From NCBI RefSeq assembly GCF_011075055.1, contig NC_058145.1, positions 10,599,894-10,663,893 on the forward strand: 64,000 nt of DNA, read 5' to 3'. Below are positions 12,970-25,222 of the stretch, in pieces (position 1 is the first letter of the stretch; each line of letters opens with the position of its first letter). The position numbers were made by a program, and so were the translations under genes. The stretch comes from Mangifera indica (Eukaryota > Streptophyta > Magnoliopsida > Sapindales > Anacardiaceae). The notes below the pieces were generated by a model. That model was not told where the DNA came from, did not search any database, and saw only the letters and a program-made list of their open reading frames with translations.

Positions 12970-13527
12970 ATGGTGAAAGCATACACTCAAGAGCATGTTT
13001 ACAAGCACCCATGGGAGAGGGTAACTTCTGCATCTTGGCGCAAATTTGCTGACCCTGAGAACAAGCATACTTTGTCACATATACTTGAAGTGGATACATT
13101 GAGCCACAAGCTGGATCCTCTCTCTGGGAAGCTTTACACAACTCGTGCCCTTACCATCCATGCCCCAGGACCATGGTTTGTCCGCAAAATTGTTGGTCAA
13201 GATATCTGTCACTGTGTTGAATCAACTGTTGTTGATGCTCAGTCAAAGTCAATGCAACTCACCACCCGCAACATTAGTCTCCAAAAGTTCATAGAAGTAG
13301 AGGAAAAGATCAGATATGAACCTCACCCAGATAATCCAACTGGTTGGACAATGTGTCGACAGGAGACTAGTATTCGCATTAAGCCATTATCGGCGCTGGC
13401 ATCAATGGCAGAAAAGGTGGAGCAACGATGTGCTGAAAGGTTCATGCAGAATAGTGTTAAGGGTAGAGAAGTTATGGAGAGGATATGCAAGTATCTTGAA
13501 GCTGAATCTGGTGGAATTGCTCTTTAA
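12970..13527 (+). CDS. PRELI/MSF1 domain protein (mitochondrial lipid-transfer type)
   Basis: Single-exon coding sequence of 185 aa. The protein begins MVKAYTQEHVYKHPWERVTS and is filled by one PRELI/MSF1 domain (about residues 1-175), with the family segments HILEVDTLSHKLD, TTRALTIHAPGPWF, CHCVESTVVDAQSKSM and RNISLQKFIEVEEKI. PRELI/Ups proteins move phospholipids such as phosphatidic acid across the mitochondrial intermembrane space with Mdm35/TRIAP1; that role comes from yeast and animals and is inferred here. The start is ATG at 12970; an in-frame GTG just before it is not needed. The likely 5'UTR intron is 11278-12963. The sequence closely follows the single-copy plant MSF1-like family and shows no damage. 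Confidence 0.92.
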   Translation: MVKAYTQEHVYKHPWERVTSASWRKFADPENKHTLSHILEVDTLSHKLDPLSGKLYTTRALTIHAPGPWFVRKIVGQDICHCVESTVVDAQSKSMQLTTRNISLQKFIEVEEKIRYEPHPDNPTGWTMCRQETSIRIKPLSALASMAEKVEQRCAERFMQNSVKGREVMERICKYLEAESGGIAL

Positions 13528-14768
13528 TTTTCACTTGCAGAGTTCAATTTCTTTTAGCATTCAAATCTCATTGGGCTTTCGAGCTCTTTTAGAGTTGAGA
13601 ATAACTTACAACAGGAGAATGTAAAACTACAGAATGTTTAACACAATATCTCCTATCAAGAGTTTGATACAAATTTTTGTGTAGTTCAAACGAAATTTGG
13701 AACTCAGTGTTCTTGTTTTTGAGTTAAAGACTGAGCATTATATTGCTTTCCTGGATTTTGCTAGAAGAGAAGGTCTTTTGGTAGAGTTGCTCCAGTTTTA
13801 GACATAATGGAGTGCGTTTGTTCCATCATATTGGATTCGAAAAACTGTTTCTGTATGGGATTGATTTGAAATGTATACTAATGGATGAGGCATTGAAACA
13901 TAGACAATGAATCTCTAATTAAAACACAAAAAGCCTTATTATATATCTATGCACAGCTACATAGTGTTCAAGACATTTCCTCTGTAATCACTTTGCAAAC
14001 GCCACTAGAGCACTTTGGAAAGATAAATAGCATAACCTTGGACATCATTCTTAAGTAACGGGTCAAACCATATTAAAAAATCTTTTATATCTTTATAATT
14101 CTCTCTCATATTTATACAATAAATACAAGATTATATGGCTAATTCCAATTCCCTTTATCATAAACTATTATTTTGTGTAAGACTCAAATTTGTGTATTTA
14201 CATGCTAATTCAACAAATAAGTGACTCATATGAAAAAGATGCCAAAACTCAACATTTAAATAACTCTTGAGGGGTAGAATTTAACTCAATAAGAGTGGAC
14301 AACTTAGTTGTAGTGGTGTCATGTATCTAATTTTTTGAGTAAAGAGATCTATTTACTTCAAGTAGCTTGGTCACAATCTGAACGTGTGTCTAGACATTGT
14401 CAATTTGTAGAGACTAATTCGTGTTAAATTGATAATTCATGCAGCAATGACGTTAACAAGCAAGATACAAAGCCAAACTTTTGTCATGTTGATTGATTAT
14501 AAAAGGTGTAGATTGTAACCCATGTTTCATCAACTTTAGTCATCTATGTATAAAAAGTTACATCAATTACTAAGTGGAGTACTTGATATAAGTGTTAATA
14601 GACTAAAACACTTCTAATTTTATTTCATAAACACTGCTAATTATTAAAAAAAAAAAGCTCTAGATTTTATAACTATGTAAACTACTTTAATGCTTCAATC
14701 ATGTCAAGGTGTGACACGTCCTGTACTGTGTCACAACACTAAACCTTAACCTTTTCTCGTGGTATTAA
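13528..14768. other. PRELI 3'UTR, then intergenic DNA
   Basis: The first 200-350 bases are probably the 3'UTR. The remainder is AT-rich with no recognisable gene. Confidence 0.4.
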
Positions 14769-15090
14769 GGCAAAAGGAATTATTCACATTTAAAGTATGT
14801 TGTTTTTCTAATTTTTTATTTTTTTAACTTTAAAAATTTTATTTACCTATCAATAGACAGTTAAATTTGTTAGTTTTGAAAACAAAATCATTATTTCATA
14901 TGTAATATTAAATATAAGCTTAAATTTTGTTTTCTTTTTCTTCCCTAAACCTTAAAAATTAACAATTTTCTCCCTAAACCACATGTTAAAAAATGACATT
15001 CCTCTCTAGATTTTAGTTTTCAAATTTTATCTCTTATAGGTATGAGTTTAAGATTAGACTAAAAGTTGTGTGGGCAATAGTCCTTTTCCC
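14769..15090. mobile_element. Decayed MULE-like MITE
   Basis: The left end GGCAAAAGGAATTATTCAC pairs with the reversed right end GGGAAAAGGACTATTGCCCA. The 9-bp flanks tggtattaa and ttgtttaaa match at six of nine positions, as in an old duplication. No coding sequence. Confidence 0.5.
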
Positions 15091-15862
15091 TTGTTTAAAT
15101 TTATAAACCCCGTTCCTCGTAACCAAATATCTCCCACTTTCTTCCTTTTTTGTCATTAACTCTCCTCTCCGCACATTTTTTTTCCTTCCTTCAGTCAGCT
15201 GCCCTCTTCCTCTCCGTTTCTTTCACACAAACAAGTGAAAAAACCATTTTCACATTAGCCATCTCTAAAATTATTCAAACCAAAGTCAAACAAACCTATG
15301 TTCAAACTTGGTTTGATTTGAATCCACCCCCACATCAAATCAACGTTTTTACTCTCTCACTAAAGTAGAAAGAATCAAATCAAATTGAACACCAACACAA
15401 TACAAATATATGCCCAAAGGAAACAAACGCCTTTAAGGAAAAATAAAAGCATAATAAAAAATTTACAAAGATAGGCACAAGAAGATCCATGGATATTTGA
15501 TTTTCATATCAACTGGAAATTGAACAACCATTTTAACAGAAACAACCACCAGAAATGAATATATATGCCACATGACATGACATATATTTCACAGCTAGCC
15601 AAACCAAAAAGTCCATCAAAACAGAGACCACAGAGATTCAGACCCTAACACTGAAGCCAACATACAAGGGCTCGCCAATCATAGATATAGAGTTCTTCAT
15701 ACTTTGCAGAGATGTCCTAATTCTCATTCATTCCCCTGCCCACCATCATATATAACAATAAATAAGGACACCTGATAACATAAGCAGCCAATTCCGAAGA
15801 AGCCCCATAGATGAAAATAACCATATCACTCTTTTTTGGTGAATTGAAACTTTTCATTGGAT

Positions 15863-16387
15863 TTAGATTTTGTCAAGCTTCTTTGCCTTGACAACAGGAT
15901 TTGCTTGAGCTATTGCATCCTGGGCAGCAGTGCGGTAGTCGAAGGGGCAGTCGTGTTTGTCTGAGTAGCGATGTGATGCACAGAACATGTTACCACAGCG
16001 ACATTTGAATCCTGTTAAGCCAACCCGCTTCTTGCAACTGTTGCACCGGTTGGGACCCTCCTTAGGCTTTGCTTCAACACTCTCCCCCAAGCTTGAACCA
16101 CATGAGGTCTGCACAGAGATAACTTCAGACTCCACCGAAATGACTTGCACATCCACAGTGGCAGCACCAGCAGCAACAGGTTCACTCGCTTTGCTACTTG
16201 ATGATTCATTCACAAGGCTTCCAATAGATGATGCAGCGAGCTTAGCTTGCTCTTGTTTCAAAATCATATCCTTGTAACATTTGGAACACATATTCATAGT
16301 AGCCACACTACCGAAGAAGCCACAGTTGTTGATGCACAAGATAGGTCGTTCTGGAGGAGCTTGGCATCCAGTCTCATCATTGTCCAT
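15863..16387 (-). CDS. A20/AN1 zinc-finger stress-associated protein (SAP)
   Basis: An uninterrupted frame of 174 aa. The N-terminal A20 finger has Cys18, Cys22, Cys34 and Cys37 ([20 protein letters not shown]). The C-terminal AN1 finger has Cys115, Cys118, Cys129, Cys131, Cys136, His139, His145 and Cys147. The linker is Ser/Ala/Val-rich and low in structure. SAPs of this layout respond to drought, salt and cold; A20 fingers can bind ubiquitin. The start is the ATG at 16387, preceded by an acceptor (ggtgcag, ending 16401). The frame stays open upstream to 16624, but that crosses the acceptor and is intron. An intronless coding region with a long 5'UTR intron fits many plant SAP genes. All zinc ligands are present. 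Confidence 0.95.
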   Translation of the reverse strand: MDNDETGCQAPPERPILCINNCGFFGSVATMNMCSKCYKDMILKQEQAKLAASSIGSLVNESSSSKASEPVAAGAATVDVQVISVESEVISVQTSCGSSLGESVEAKPKEGPNRCNSCKKRVGLTGFKCRCGNMFCASHRYSDKHDCPFDYRTAAQDAIAQANPVVKAKKLDKI

Positions 16388-16400
16388 TTTTTCACCTCTC

Positions 16401-19001
16401 CTGCACCATGAAAGCTGAAAACTTTCAGATGAAAGTATATTAACAGAAAAGAAAGCCAATGATTGAGTCTCAACTTGTCCTATGTTTACATTGAACAAGA
16501 AGTGGATAAACTTGAAAACAGAAAGACGTGAAGAACATTCAGGTAAATTGATTAAATAGGAAACTGTTACACCATGATATAAAAGAAACTGAAATAGGTA
16601 CATAAGTGAACTAGAAATCCACAAGCAGATAAAAAAGATGGAGCTTACTAGAAAAGTAATTAGATTTGGCTCATCATGCCAACAGTACTACAACTGTGTA
16701 ATAAGAAACATTTAAAGCAAAAAACCAGCACCTTCAAACACAGAGCATATAATCAGTACATGAGCTAGATTTAGATTGGTTTAGTCAAATCAATCCTCTC
16801 CAACCAAGGAAAACCACTTGGGCACATCCAAAGCACCGCACCATAATGCTGATGCAGTACATCAACCAGCACATTCGTGACACATGTATGCGTAAAGAAA
16901 TTTACCAAGGAAAATACTGATTTGACACACCAAATGCACCCAACACTTTCTCCCAAACAAGAATTGAGTCACTTTTACAAGCTATGAAACTCAAAGATTA
17001 CACAGTTGTTGAATGTTGAGACCCAGACCATGCAAACAGACTCATTGATCGGTTTGCTTTATTTTTTCATGCTGCTGTATTCTAGTTGCACCTCTAAACA
17101 GCATAAAAAATTATCATACCAACACCACTCAACTACAATTCACACACCCTCAATGTATGTAGCTCTCATGAAAATAATAGTACTGACAGATCAACAAGAT
17201 GATGAAAACATTATAACATTGTTCTCCCACAAGCTCTTCATTTAATAATCAATATCCCAACCAATGCTTAAGTGAGACCTTTCAAGTCATAAAGTGACAC
17301 TTAAAAAATTAGCCAAATCTGGTTTTGAAACTAAGAACAATAATATTTTATATATATGAAATCTATAACTGTTAAGATGCAGACAATGAAAATGAATCAG
17401 TGAATGGGGTCAAGAACATGGTAAGTGCAGACATGTATAGCTCCTTAAACAAGGAAACAATTCAATTTACACATGCATGCAACATCAAATATTTAAATTA
17501 TATTTAAAATAAGGACAATAATGTGCTCCTTATCTACTTCCAAAACATTTAAATATCTAGCAAATGCATAGCAATAAAATTGTATGATCAAGATTTAGTG
17601 ATTAATATGACCTCATCAGAGACAACGTATCTCGTATTGAAATTCCAGATTTTTATTCTAATTACTCTTATGCATTGTTCACACACATCTATCTTTCAAC
17701 TCCAATTATTAGAAAAGGAAAAAGATTGTGCACACAATAACCTTGAAATGGTACCAAATTCTATACTAAAAGAAAAATATAGTAATTTTATAGCTATGAA
17801 CAATAAAATATCCTGAACAGATAAAAAAGGCCTACTTATGCAAATGAAGATTCCCAAATATCATAAATTTAAAAAAAAAAAATCCTAAATTATGAGGAAA
17901 TAGATGCTCGAAAAGATGCCTATATAAGAGTCCCTCTTGTTAATACTTATAGGGACCTCATCTTAATTAAAATCTTGTTTGTGCCAAATTTTTTTTATTA
18001 CTTAATTTACATAATTAATGTAATAGAAAAGAGTAAAAAGTTTAACACCTTCCTTAAATATATACTTAGAAAGAGATTCCAAACTCAAACCCACTTTGCT
18101 GGTTGAGTATCAAATTAACAATCATAAATCTCCAGTCTTGATTGGATAAAATTTCAGATAAGGATCTTGTGAGACATATACATAACTATTATTTCAAGAT
18201 AATTACTCTGTTAGATGCTAACCTTTTTAGAGACTATTAATGCTGGACAAGAATGATTGTTTAAGATTGGTTGATTTAGATTGAACATCGAAGAGTGCCA
18301 ATAATTTATCTAGAGCATACACAAAAACCATGAAATACGGTACAAGAAACATCAGAATCAACCAGACACAACAAGATATTTTGAATCAAACACACTTCCC
18401 CCAATTATTTCTCACTATTAGCATATACAATGCTTATATTAATTAGCTACTTAATTAGATAGATATAAGCAAGTAGCAAACTAAAATAGAATCATTCAAA
18501 CATGAACACACAACATTTCATATCATGACATGATGAAGTAAAACCCCAAACTTCTCAATAATTTCTAAAATTACCCGGCCATCCCCAAAGCCATAGTAAT
18601 AATCACAATCCACCGACAAAAATTAACAGCTAAAATGGGTAGATGCTATCAGTAAAAACCAAACGCAACCAATTCAGACATCAACAAGAGGGAGCAAAAA
18701 CAAATAAACTAACCTAGATTATTACTAAGAAAATTAACACAGACACTTCATCATAAACCATATGAATCCGCTTCTTATACATATAAAAAATGAGTTTCCT
18801 TTTCATCAAAGGGAAACAAAAAATTCCCAAACTTTCTCTTAAATTCAAGAAAAACGTCAAACTTTAAACATGCCCAGATAACAAATTTTATGTCTTTCTG
18901 TTAATATATAAATCAGGCCCCAACTAAACATAACTCACACAAGCTTTCCTAAACAAAAATACAGAAATAAAAAAATCAACATTAAAAAAAAAAAACTAAC
19001 C
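16401..19001 (-). other. Likely 5'UTR intron of the SAP gene
   Basis: On the minus strand, gcacgaag|gttag makes a donor with the exon ending at 19001, and ggtgcag|gagagg an acceptor with the next exon starting at 16400. The intron would be 2,600 bp. The upstream exon would include the CT-rich leader around 19003-19300. Inferred from splice signals and gene-family habit only. Confidence 0.5.
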
Positions 19002-19869
19002 TTCGTGCCACAGAAGTTCTACAAATGAATCCCTAAAGCCTATCAAAGAGGCTCAAAACGGCATCCGTTGAACTTGAGCCCTGCGTCAATTAATTAATTT
19101 AAAAAGCCCTACAAAAAAATTCAAAAAAATATAGAAAAAATTGAATAAAAAACCACACAATCAAAACCAAGATCAGAAATCCTAACCCCAAAACTTTTTG
19201 GACCAGATCCGAGAGAGATTGAGAAGACACAAAGCAGAGAGAGACGTCGTGATTTTTTTATTTAATTTTGTTTTTTTTCCCCCCCTCTTCTGGTCTCTCT
19301 CTGATTTACCAAAAGGTGTTGTTTCTCTGCCAACGAAGGCTCTACATCGATTAGGAGCAGGTGTCACATCCCTATTTGATTAGCGTGTTCTTTCATTTTT
19401 CCCATTTTACCCTCTGCTGGATAGTTAATATCGGTTTTGACATTTTGGTATGAGAAAGTGACGGGTGGTGAAGACTGTGAGGGTGACCGTCGAATGGGAG
19501 TTGAGAGAAGTGGGTGCTTTTGTGTGATGTTGTTGGGGTGTAAATTATTATTAGTAAAAAGATTAATTAAAAAACCCTTTTTGGGGGATAATTAAGTACA
19601 ATTAACAATAATTAATCACTTGATGAGGTTGGTGGTTGGAACTTCATAAATCAAGTGGCGAAATCACGATATAATTCCTCAAAAAAAAAAAAAACGATAT
19701 AACAATAAAAAGTATTTTTCAGATTTGAAAAAAAAATACCTAAGTTTTTCCCTTGTTAAATTTAAATAAAAAATAAAAAGTCTATCTTGTAAAGATATTC
19801 AAATTAAATCAGTGATATTTCTAGATTTCGTCATAAATCTAATTAGTTATTTCTAATTATATAAATCAA

Positions 19870-20095
19870 TAATTTAAACCAACACTGAATAATAGGGCAT
19901 TTCCCATTTTTATAAAAATTTCTATACCAAAAACAATAATATCTTCAATTATAGTCCTTTTGAAATGTAAAATATATCTCATTTCACCATCTTCATCATA
20001 TATGAGACAAACGTATATATTCTAATTAGAATCATATTACATGTGGATAATTTTATTATATTTATCTTTTTCATTTCATCAAAAATCGATTTTAT
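19870..20095 (+). repeat. Dispersed repeat, copy also at 33840-34070
   Basis: Shares with 33840-34070 the ordered words gacaaa-gtat, attatagtcc/attatagccc, atgtaaaatatatct, caccat-c and tcgattttat-gtatag. Both lie on the same strand at roughly 80% identity by eye. Class unknown. Confidence 0.6.
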
Positions 20096-20829
20096 GATAT
20101 AGACGCTTATGACCTCTCTCTCTATGTTATGCGGTAATGATTCCTCTGACATTACGATCTTTACCACAATAATGTTGTCTATAGATCAAATTATCTGATA
20201 AATTAAATTATATTTTATAGATTTAACAAAAAGAAAACATAAGTTTTTCTAACTTATTAAAATTTCAAAGCATCCAATTTTTCACTTATCTATTAAAATT
20301 TTTAATAAATTTTGTTAATTTTTTTAAATTATTAAAAAAATAAAAAAATTCCTCAAACTAAATAATATTTTACTCTCAAAATTTTGTTGAATAATTTTAT
20401 AACCTTAATTTATATTATTTGATAATGATGAAATTTGAATGAAACTTTGTCTCCTGCTTTTGTGAATAATTTTCTACACTTTCAAACACTACTTTGAACC
20501 GTTTCATCACTGCCATTGCCACCATTGCTGCAGCTGTTGCATTTTTCGGTCATCACCACCGTTTCCGACCTTCTGTCAGCCCGTCACTCCTTGCTCCTCC
20601 TCCTGTGACGTTAGTTTGGTTTGTGTTTCTTTTCTGGATTTATTTTGTGTATACGGATTTGTTTGAATCTGATTAGGGGTTGTGTTCTCTGTTTGATCGG
20701 TGGGTTTTTTGAGTTTCGTTGAGGATTTGTTTGTGACTGGGAGTTGTATTGTTGACCGGGAGTTGCATTGTTGAAGTTGGTTGTCTCTGTGAGAAGAAGG
20801 TATTTGTGGAAAAACCTATGTCAGCTAGC

Positions 20830-22944
20830 ACACCGGGGTCATCCAACGACTCTCTGGCCTTTTGCAGAGCCATTGGGCGCAAGCCCAACGGCTAGTTTTT
20901 TTTTTAATTTTTTGTTTTTGTTTTTGTTTTTTTTAATATATATAAAACCCCCCTCCAAATTAATTTAAATTTTCAACAAAAAAAAATCTCTCAACTCTCT
21001 CAATCTCAATTCTCGATGGTTCATGATTAATTTTTCGTTTTTCTTAGAACATTATCGATTATTATTTCTATTTAATTTATATATAAAAAAAATTCAAGAT
21101 TGAATAAATTCAATCTATTCGGTTATTTTGATGAAACACCTCTGTTTCCATATGTCAATAAAGAATTTGAGTTGAGCAAGTAAGTCCAACACCCCTGCAG
21201 GTATATGAGATCATTTTAATCAAACTAAAGAAACAATCGATTATAAACTGATTCGAATGATAGTATACAAACACTGTAGTAAACATTTAAGTTGTGCGAG
21301 TTTGGGAGCATTAGACATTTTTGTCAACATATAACAAAGTACTGTAAAAAATTACTCAAAACTTGAAAGGACAATAACAAATTTTCTTCACAAGATCAAG
21401 ATTGGTGTGTGTGTCTTCTTTAGGTAATCTAGTTGCACCCGGTTTTGTTATGTGAGAAACATTCAATTTTACGTACAATCATCAATTTATGTGCAATTAT
21501 ATTGGCTAGGTACGATGTCTCTTCTTACCAATCTTCTTTTTCTTATGTAGAAAATACAATATTAAAAGCCTGCTCTAAATATACCTAAGTCTTAAGATTT
21601 GATATAATTAAAAATTATGAATTAATGAAATAAAAAATATGAACGAAATAAATGAATTTAATGGTTTTATCTTTGTAATTTCTGATTTATGTTCGACTAG
21701 TAGTTAGGAATTAGGGTATCTTTACGCAACTACTTAATATATTAATTTTGATTGCTAGTATTACAAAAAAATTAATGGAATTTAGGATGTTACAATATCT
21801 TCATTCTGATGTCACAATTTATCGAATATCCACTAAAATATTTAATGAATATAAAATTAATAAATATATTTGTACAATAACACTTAATAATGCTAAATTT
21901 AAAGATAAACTAGTAGAATTAATGTCAAAATATTTAAACTTACCCTTTGATTGAAAATTATTTCATATTAAATGTGTGTGTTAAGTTATGATTTTGATAG
22001 CATAAGATGCCATGAGCTTACAAACTTACTATTATTTATATTTCATTATCCTCATCTCGTTTATAAATTTATCATAAAATATGTAAACAAATTGGGTTAA
22101 AAAGAAGAAAAAAATTGTTTTACACCCTTGGGGGTAAAATTACTACGAGTTCAAATTTTGTTAGAAGTTATAATTGAAAATTTCGTAGAATCATTAACCT
22201 TTAAGTTAGATGATATTCAAGAATTTTTGTTATAAATGTATAATGTTTAAAAAATATGGTAACACATCACACCTTTTAGAACCACAAGTTTAAGTTGTTC
22301 ATTTAGAGGTGAGTCACGTTTGTGGTCTATACTATGAAAATGTAAGCAATCAAATTGAATTTTATAATTGTATTAATATTGATTATTTTCTCAAAATAAA
22401 AAATCAAAGTGAACATTTAGATATTTTATTATGGTGGAAAACACATCTAAACACTTATTTTGTGTACTTTGTGTTTTTTTGCTATGACACGTGATCAACT
22501 AATCCCTCTGACATCTGTTATAGCATCAAAATCATCTTATAGTGCAGGTAGATGCATCTTAGATGACAGATATTTAAACTTATACTTAGAAATGGTTAAG
22601 GTCATCATGTGCTTGAAGGATTGGGTGATGGTAAAAGTTTAAGTTGTAGAATCATGTGACCAATGATATATTTGAAGACTATAAGAATTTAAATATTGAA
22701 GATGAATGAACAAGTTGATGTATATTTTTTATTGGGTTTATTTTATCTTGTATTTATTTTTCTATAATATAACCACGGTTTTCCTTTACTATAAATGAGC
22801 TCATATTACTAAAATTTTAAAGATATTGTTGTTATTTTGATTAAGTAGAAAATGTTAAGAAAATTAATACATTATATATAATAAAATTTAAATAAGCTTA
22901 AAAAAATTATGTCCAATAGTAGCGAGCCATATTGGGCAGCCCTG
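20830..22944 (+). pseudogene. Decayed hAT transposon with transposase remnants
   Basis: The order is that of a plant zf-BED hAT element. A leader with cccaacggctag and a TATA-type tatataaaaccc comes first (20880-20950). A weak BED-like stretch, GSIRHFCQHITKYC, follows near 21300. A catalytic-region piece, ICTITLNNAKFKDKLVELM, is at 21845-21925, then LFHIKCVC ending in a stop near 21965. The C-terminal dimerisation region reads HLDILLWWKTHLNTYF, then in a shifted frame IPLTSVIASKSSYSAGRCIL and VKVIMCLKDWV (22405-22620). The right end, reversed, reads CAGGGCTGCCCAATAT, a hAT-type terminus. I could not find the left terminus or a duplication. Stops and at least one frameshift make it inactive. 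Confidence 0.75.
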
Positions 22945-22959
22945 CAGGTCTTATCAAGT

Positions 22960-23290
22960 AGTTGAATTGAGCTCGAGTGGAGCCAAACTCAAACTCAATT
23001 TACTTGAGTTTAGCTCGATTTTGAACTCAAATAGAGTTTTGAGTTCAACTTGATATCATAGACAAGTAAAACATTACAAATATAATATCATTTTGATATG
23101 TATTAGTTAAAATAATGTTGTTTTAATCGATTTGTATCAAAACTTTTTAAGCTTACGAACTTGGTTAGTTGAACATCCCTAAAACTTGAGTTTAAGTTCG
23201 TTTAAGTACTTATTTATAACTTATTTGAGCTGAACTCATTTATTACTTATTTAAACTGAACTTAAACTTAAGCTCAGCTTAAATTGATCC
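22960..23290. mobile_element. hAT-type MITE copy (gagctcgagc family)
   Basis: Arms with gagctcgagt and gcttgagctc words surround a core with atatcattttgatatgtatt and aataatgttgttttaatcga. This is the plan of the element at 39651-39972. The termini are not resolved. Confidence 0.5.
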
Positions 23291-23423
23291 TTAACCTTAT
23301 CCCATTACTTGGAACATGATTTGTTAAACTTAGGAGAATGATACAACCCACTTTTTCTTTATGCTGGGTTGGCATGTGCCGTGCAAAATTTTTTGGGCTG
23401 GCCCCCGACCCTTTGACAAGTTC

Positions 23424-23900
23424 ATGTATGTATATTTTTGTTGCAACCATTGTTAGTAAGGTTGGACTCGAACCAAGTCCGTTCTGACTCAAACCAAGTT
23501 CGTTCTTGCTCAAGCTTGAGTTTAAACTCGGTTCGAATAATCCTAAAACGAGCTAGTCCTATATGAGCTTGGTTGAGTTTGAGCTACTCATCAAATTTTT
23601 TAATTAAAAATTTTGATATAAAATAACGTCATTTTGATCAATATGTATTAAAACGATATCGTTTTAATAACGAAAAATGAATCGAATTGAATTCGAGCTA
23701 AATTTGAGCTTGGCTTTCACAAGCTCGATAAACTCAAGCTCAATTTGAATCCAGCCTTAGCTATCCGTGTCAGAAGACTTTCATAGCTGCAAGATTTCAC
23801 ATTTATATAGATACAGGGGATCTTCCTATTCTATTTATAAGTTATAATCATTTATTTTATATGTATTATTCGATAATTTCCTGAGATATTTGTAGGGTAA
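23424..23900 (+). repeat. Short duplicated segment, carrying a MITE insertion
   Basis: Bases 23424-23456 and 23762-23900 match 24805-25010 (shared words ttgttgca, cattgtt, gcaagatttc, acag-ggatcttcct). In this copy the match is interrupted by a MITE at 23457-23759; the second copy lacks it. Confidence 0.65.
23457..23759. mobile_element. hAT-type MITE copy (gagctcgagc family)
   Basis: The termini are TAAGGTTGGACTCGA and, reversed, TAAGGCTGGATTCAAAT. The core has aaaacgatatcgttttaat. It interrupts a segment present without it at 24805-25010. The duplication is not clear. Confidence 0.7.
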
Positions 23901-24063
23901 AAGACTTATACCCATTTTGTTCATTCACAACTTTTATAATTAACATAAATTTTTAAATTTATGAATATAATTATTATTTAATCAATAATATTATAAAAAT
24001 AAAATTTTATTTCATTTTTATCCTTTAATTTAAATATCCAAATTAAATTTTATCTCATATCTA

Positions 24064-24735
24064 CCTCCCACGATTTGCATTTCTTTTCTCCGCCCAACTT
24101 CTCCATCTCCAGCTGCCGTCTTCAGCTCACCCTCTCTCTCTCCCGGCGCTCTCTCTCCATTTTATTGGTGAAGCCAATTGACTTAGGTACAAGCTCTCGT
24201 CCGGTCAGTCCTCTGACATAAATTTCTACAAACCAGAATTCCAGTGCAGTTTCTTCTTGGAGGCAAAAGCAGCCGTCGTCAAGAGGAGATGTCAAGAAGA
24301 GTAGAAGGCAGCCTCAAACTGAATCAAAGGATGCAGCTCCACAAATAAAATGGATTTAGTAAGTATTTTGCAGATGTGATGTTCCGAAGCCTTCTGGTTT
24401 GATCACAAGAAGTTTCTCAATAGAGATTGTATCACCTGATATCAATTAATACACGAATCAAGCCGAGAAAATTATAATTTTCTTTTAGATCAGATTCTTT
24501 CCGTAAATAGAATTCAGTCCAACAACCAGGAACCAGAAATGCGCCCAACGTGCGGAACTTCAATTTAGTTATTTTTTTTGTTTTATTGACCTTTGCTAAA
24601 TCTCTGTTTGCACTTTTCTTAATGCGAACTCTATGAATGATGGAGAGTACTGACACTATTTGTTTTCAATGTTAATGCAGTAAACCTGCCGGTAGAAGAT
24701 TCGTGATGCAAAGTACTTCTGCAATTTGAAGGTGC
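24064..24735 (+). other. Possible short spliced transcript or gene fragment
   Basis: A GC-richer, CT-rich stretch looks like a 5' leader. A perfect donor, ATTTA|GTAAGT, lies at about 24359 and a clean acceptor, aatgcag, at about 24681. Joining them keeps a frame reading APQIKWIYKPAGRRFVM before a stop. No ATG is found in the same exon and no family is recognised, so this could be a non-coding RNA, a gene relic or chance. Confidence 0.3.
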
Positions 24736-24804
24736 AAGGCCTCCTGTCTTAATATGCCGAGGAGATAATCCATAGTTGCTGAGTTTTGCTATATATATAT
24801 ATAT

Positions 24805-25010
24805 ATATACATTTTTGTTGCAGTCATTGTTCTTGTTAGTCTCATAAGACTTTTAGAGCTGCAAGATTTCTCATTAGGTACAGATACAGTGGATCTTCCT
24901 CTTCTTTATATAAATTATCATTATTAATTTTATATATGTTATGAGACAAGAATAGTCTCTCTGTAATAAACATAATTCTCTAAATAAGTTCATTTTCCTG
25001 AGTTATTTAC
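24805..25010 (+). repeat. Second copy of the short duplication, without the MITE
   Basis: Matches 23424-23456 plus 23762-23900. A short (AT)n run precedes it at about 24790-24808. Confidence 0.6.
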
Positions 25011-25053
25011 AATATGATGTGCAGAGACCAAGCTTAGTCTAAACAGTGACATG

Positions 25054-25222
25054 CAGGGGCGAACCTGCCAAATGTTGAGGGTAGGCCTCAACTTTGATGA
25101 AAAATCAAATAATTCATGGAAGCAGAAAACAGAGTGTGTTTGGGCTAGAATTTGTACGTATTCACCCTTAACAATAACGTAGTCATGGAGACCCCTCAAT
25201 AAAAATCCTGGGTCTGCCAATG
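25054..25222. mobile_element. hAT-type MITE with perfect 8-bp TSD
   Basis: A 169-bp element flanked by GTGACATG at 25046-25053 and 25223-25230. The left end is CAGGGGCGAACCTGCC; the reversed right end is CATTGGCAGACCCAGG. The 8-bp duplication and CAGGG-type start are typical of hAT. No coding sequence. Confidence 0.8.

Noticed and set aside
16388..16624. N-terminal extension of the SAP frame to 253 residues
   Set aside because: The extension crosses a good splice acceptor, has no family resemblance and precedes the standard SAP start.
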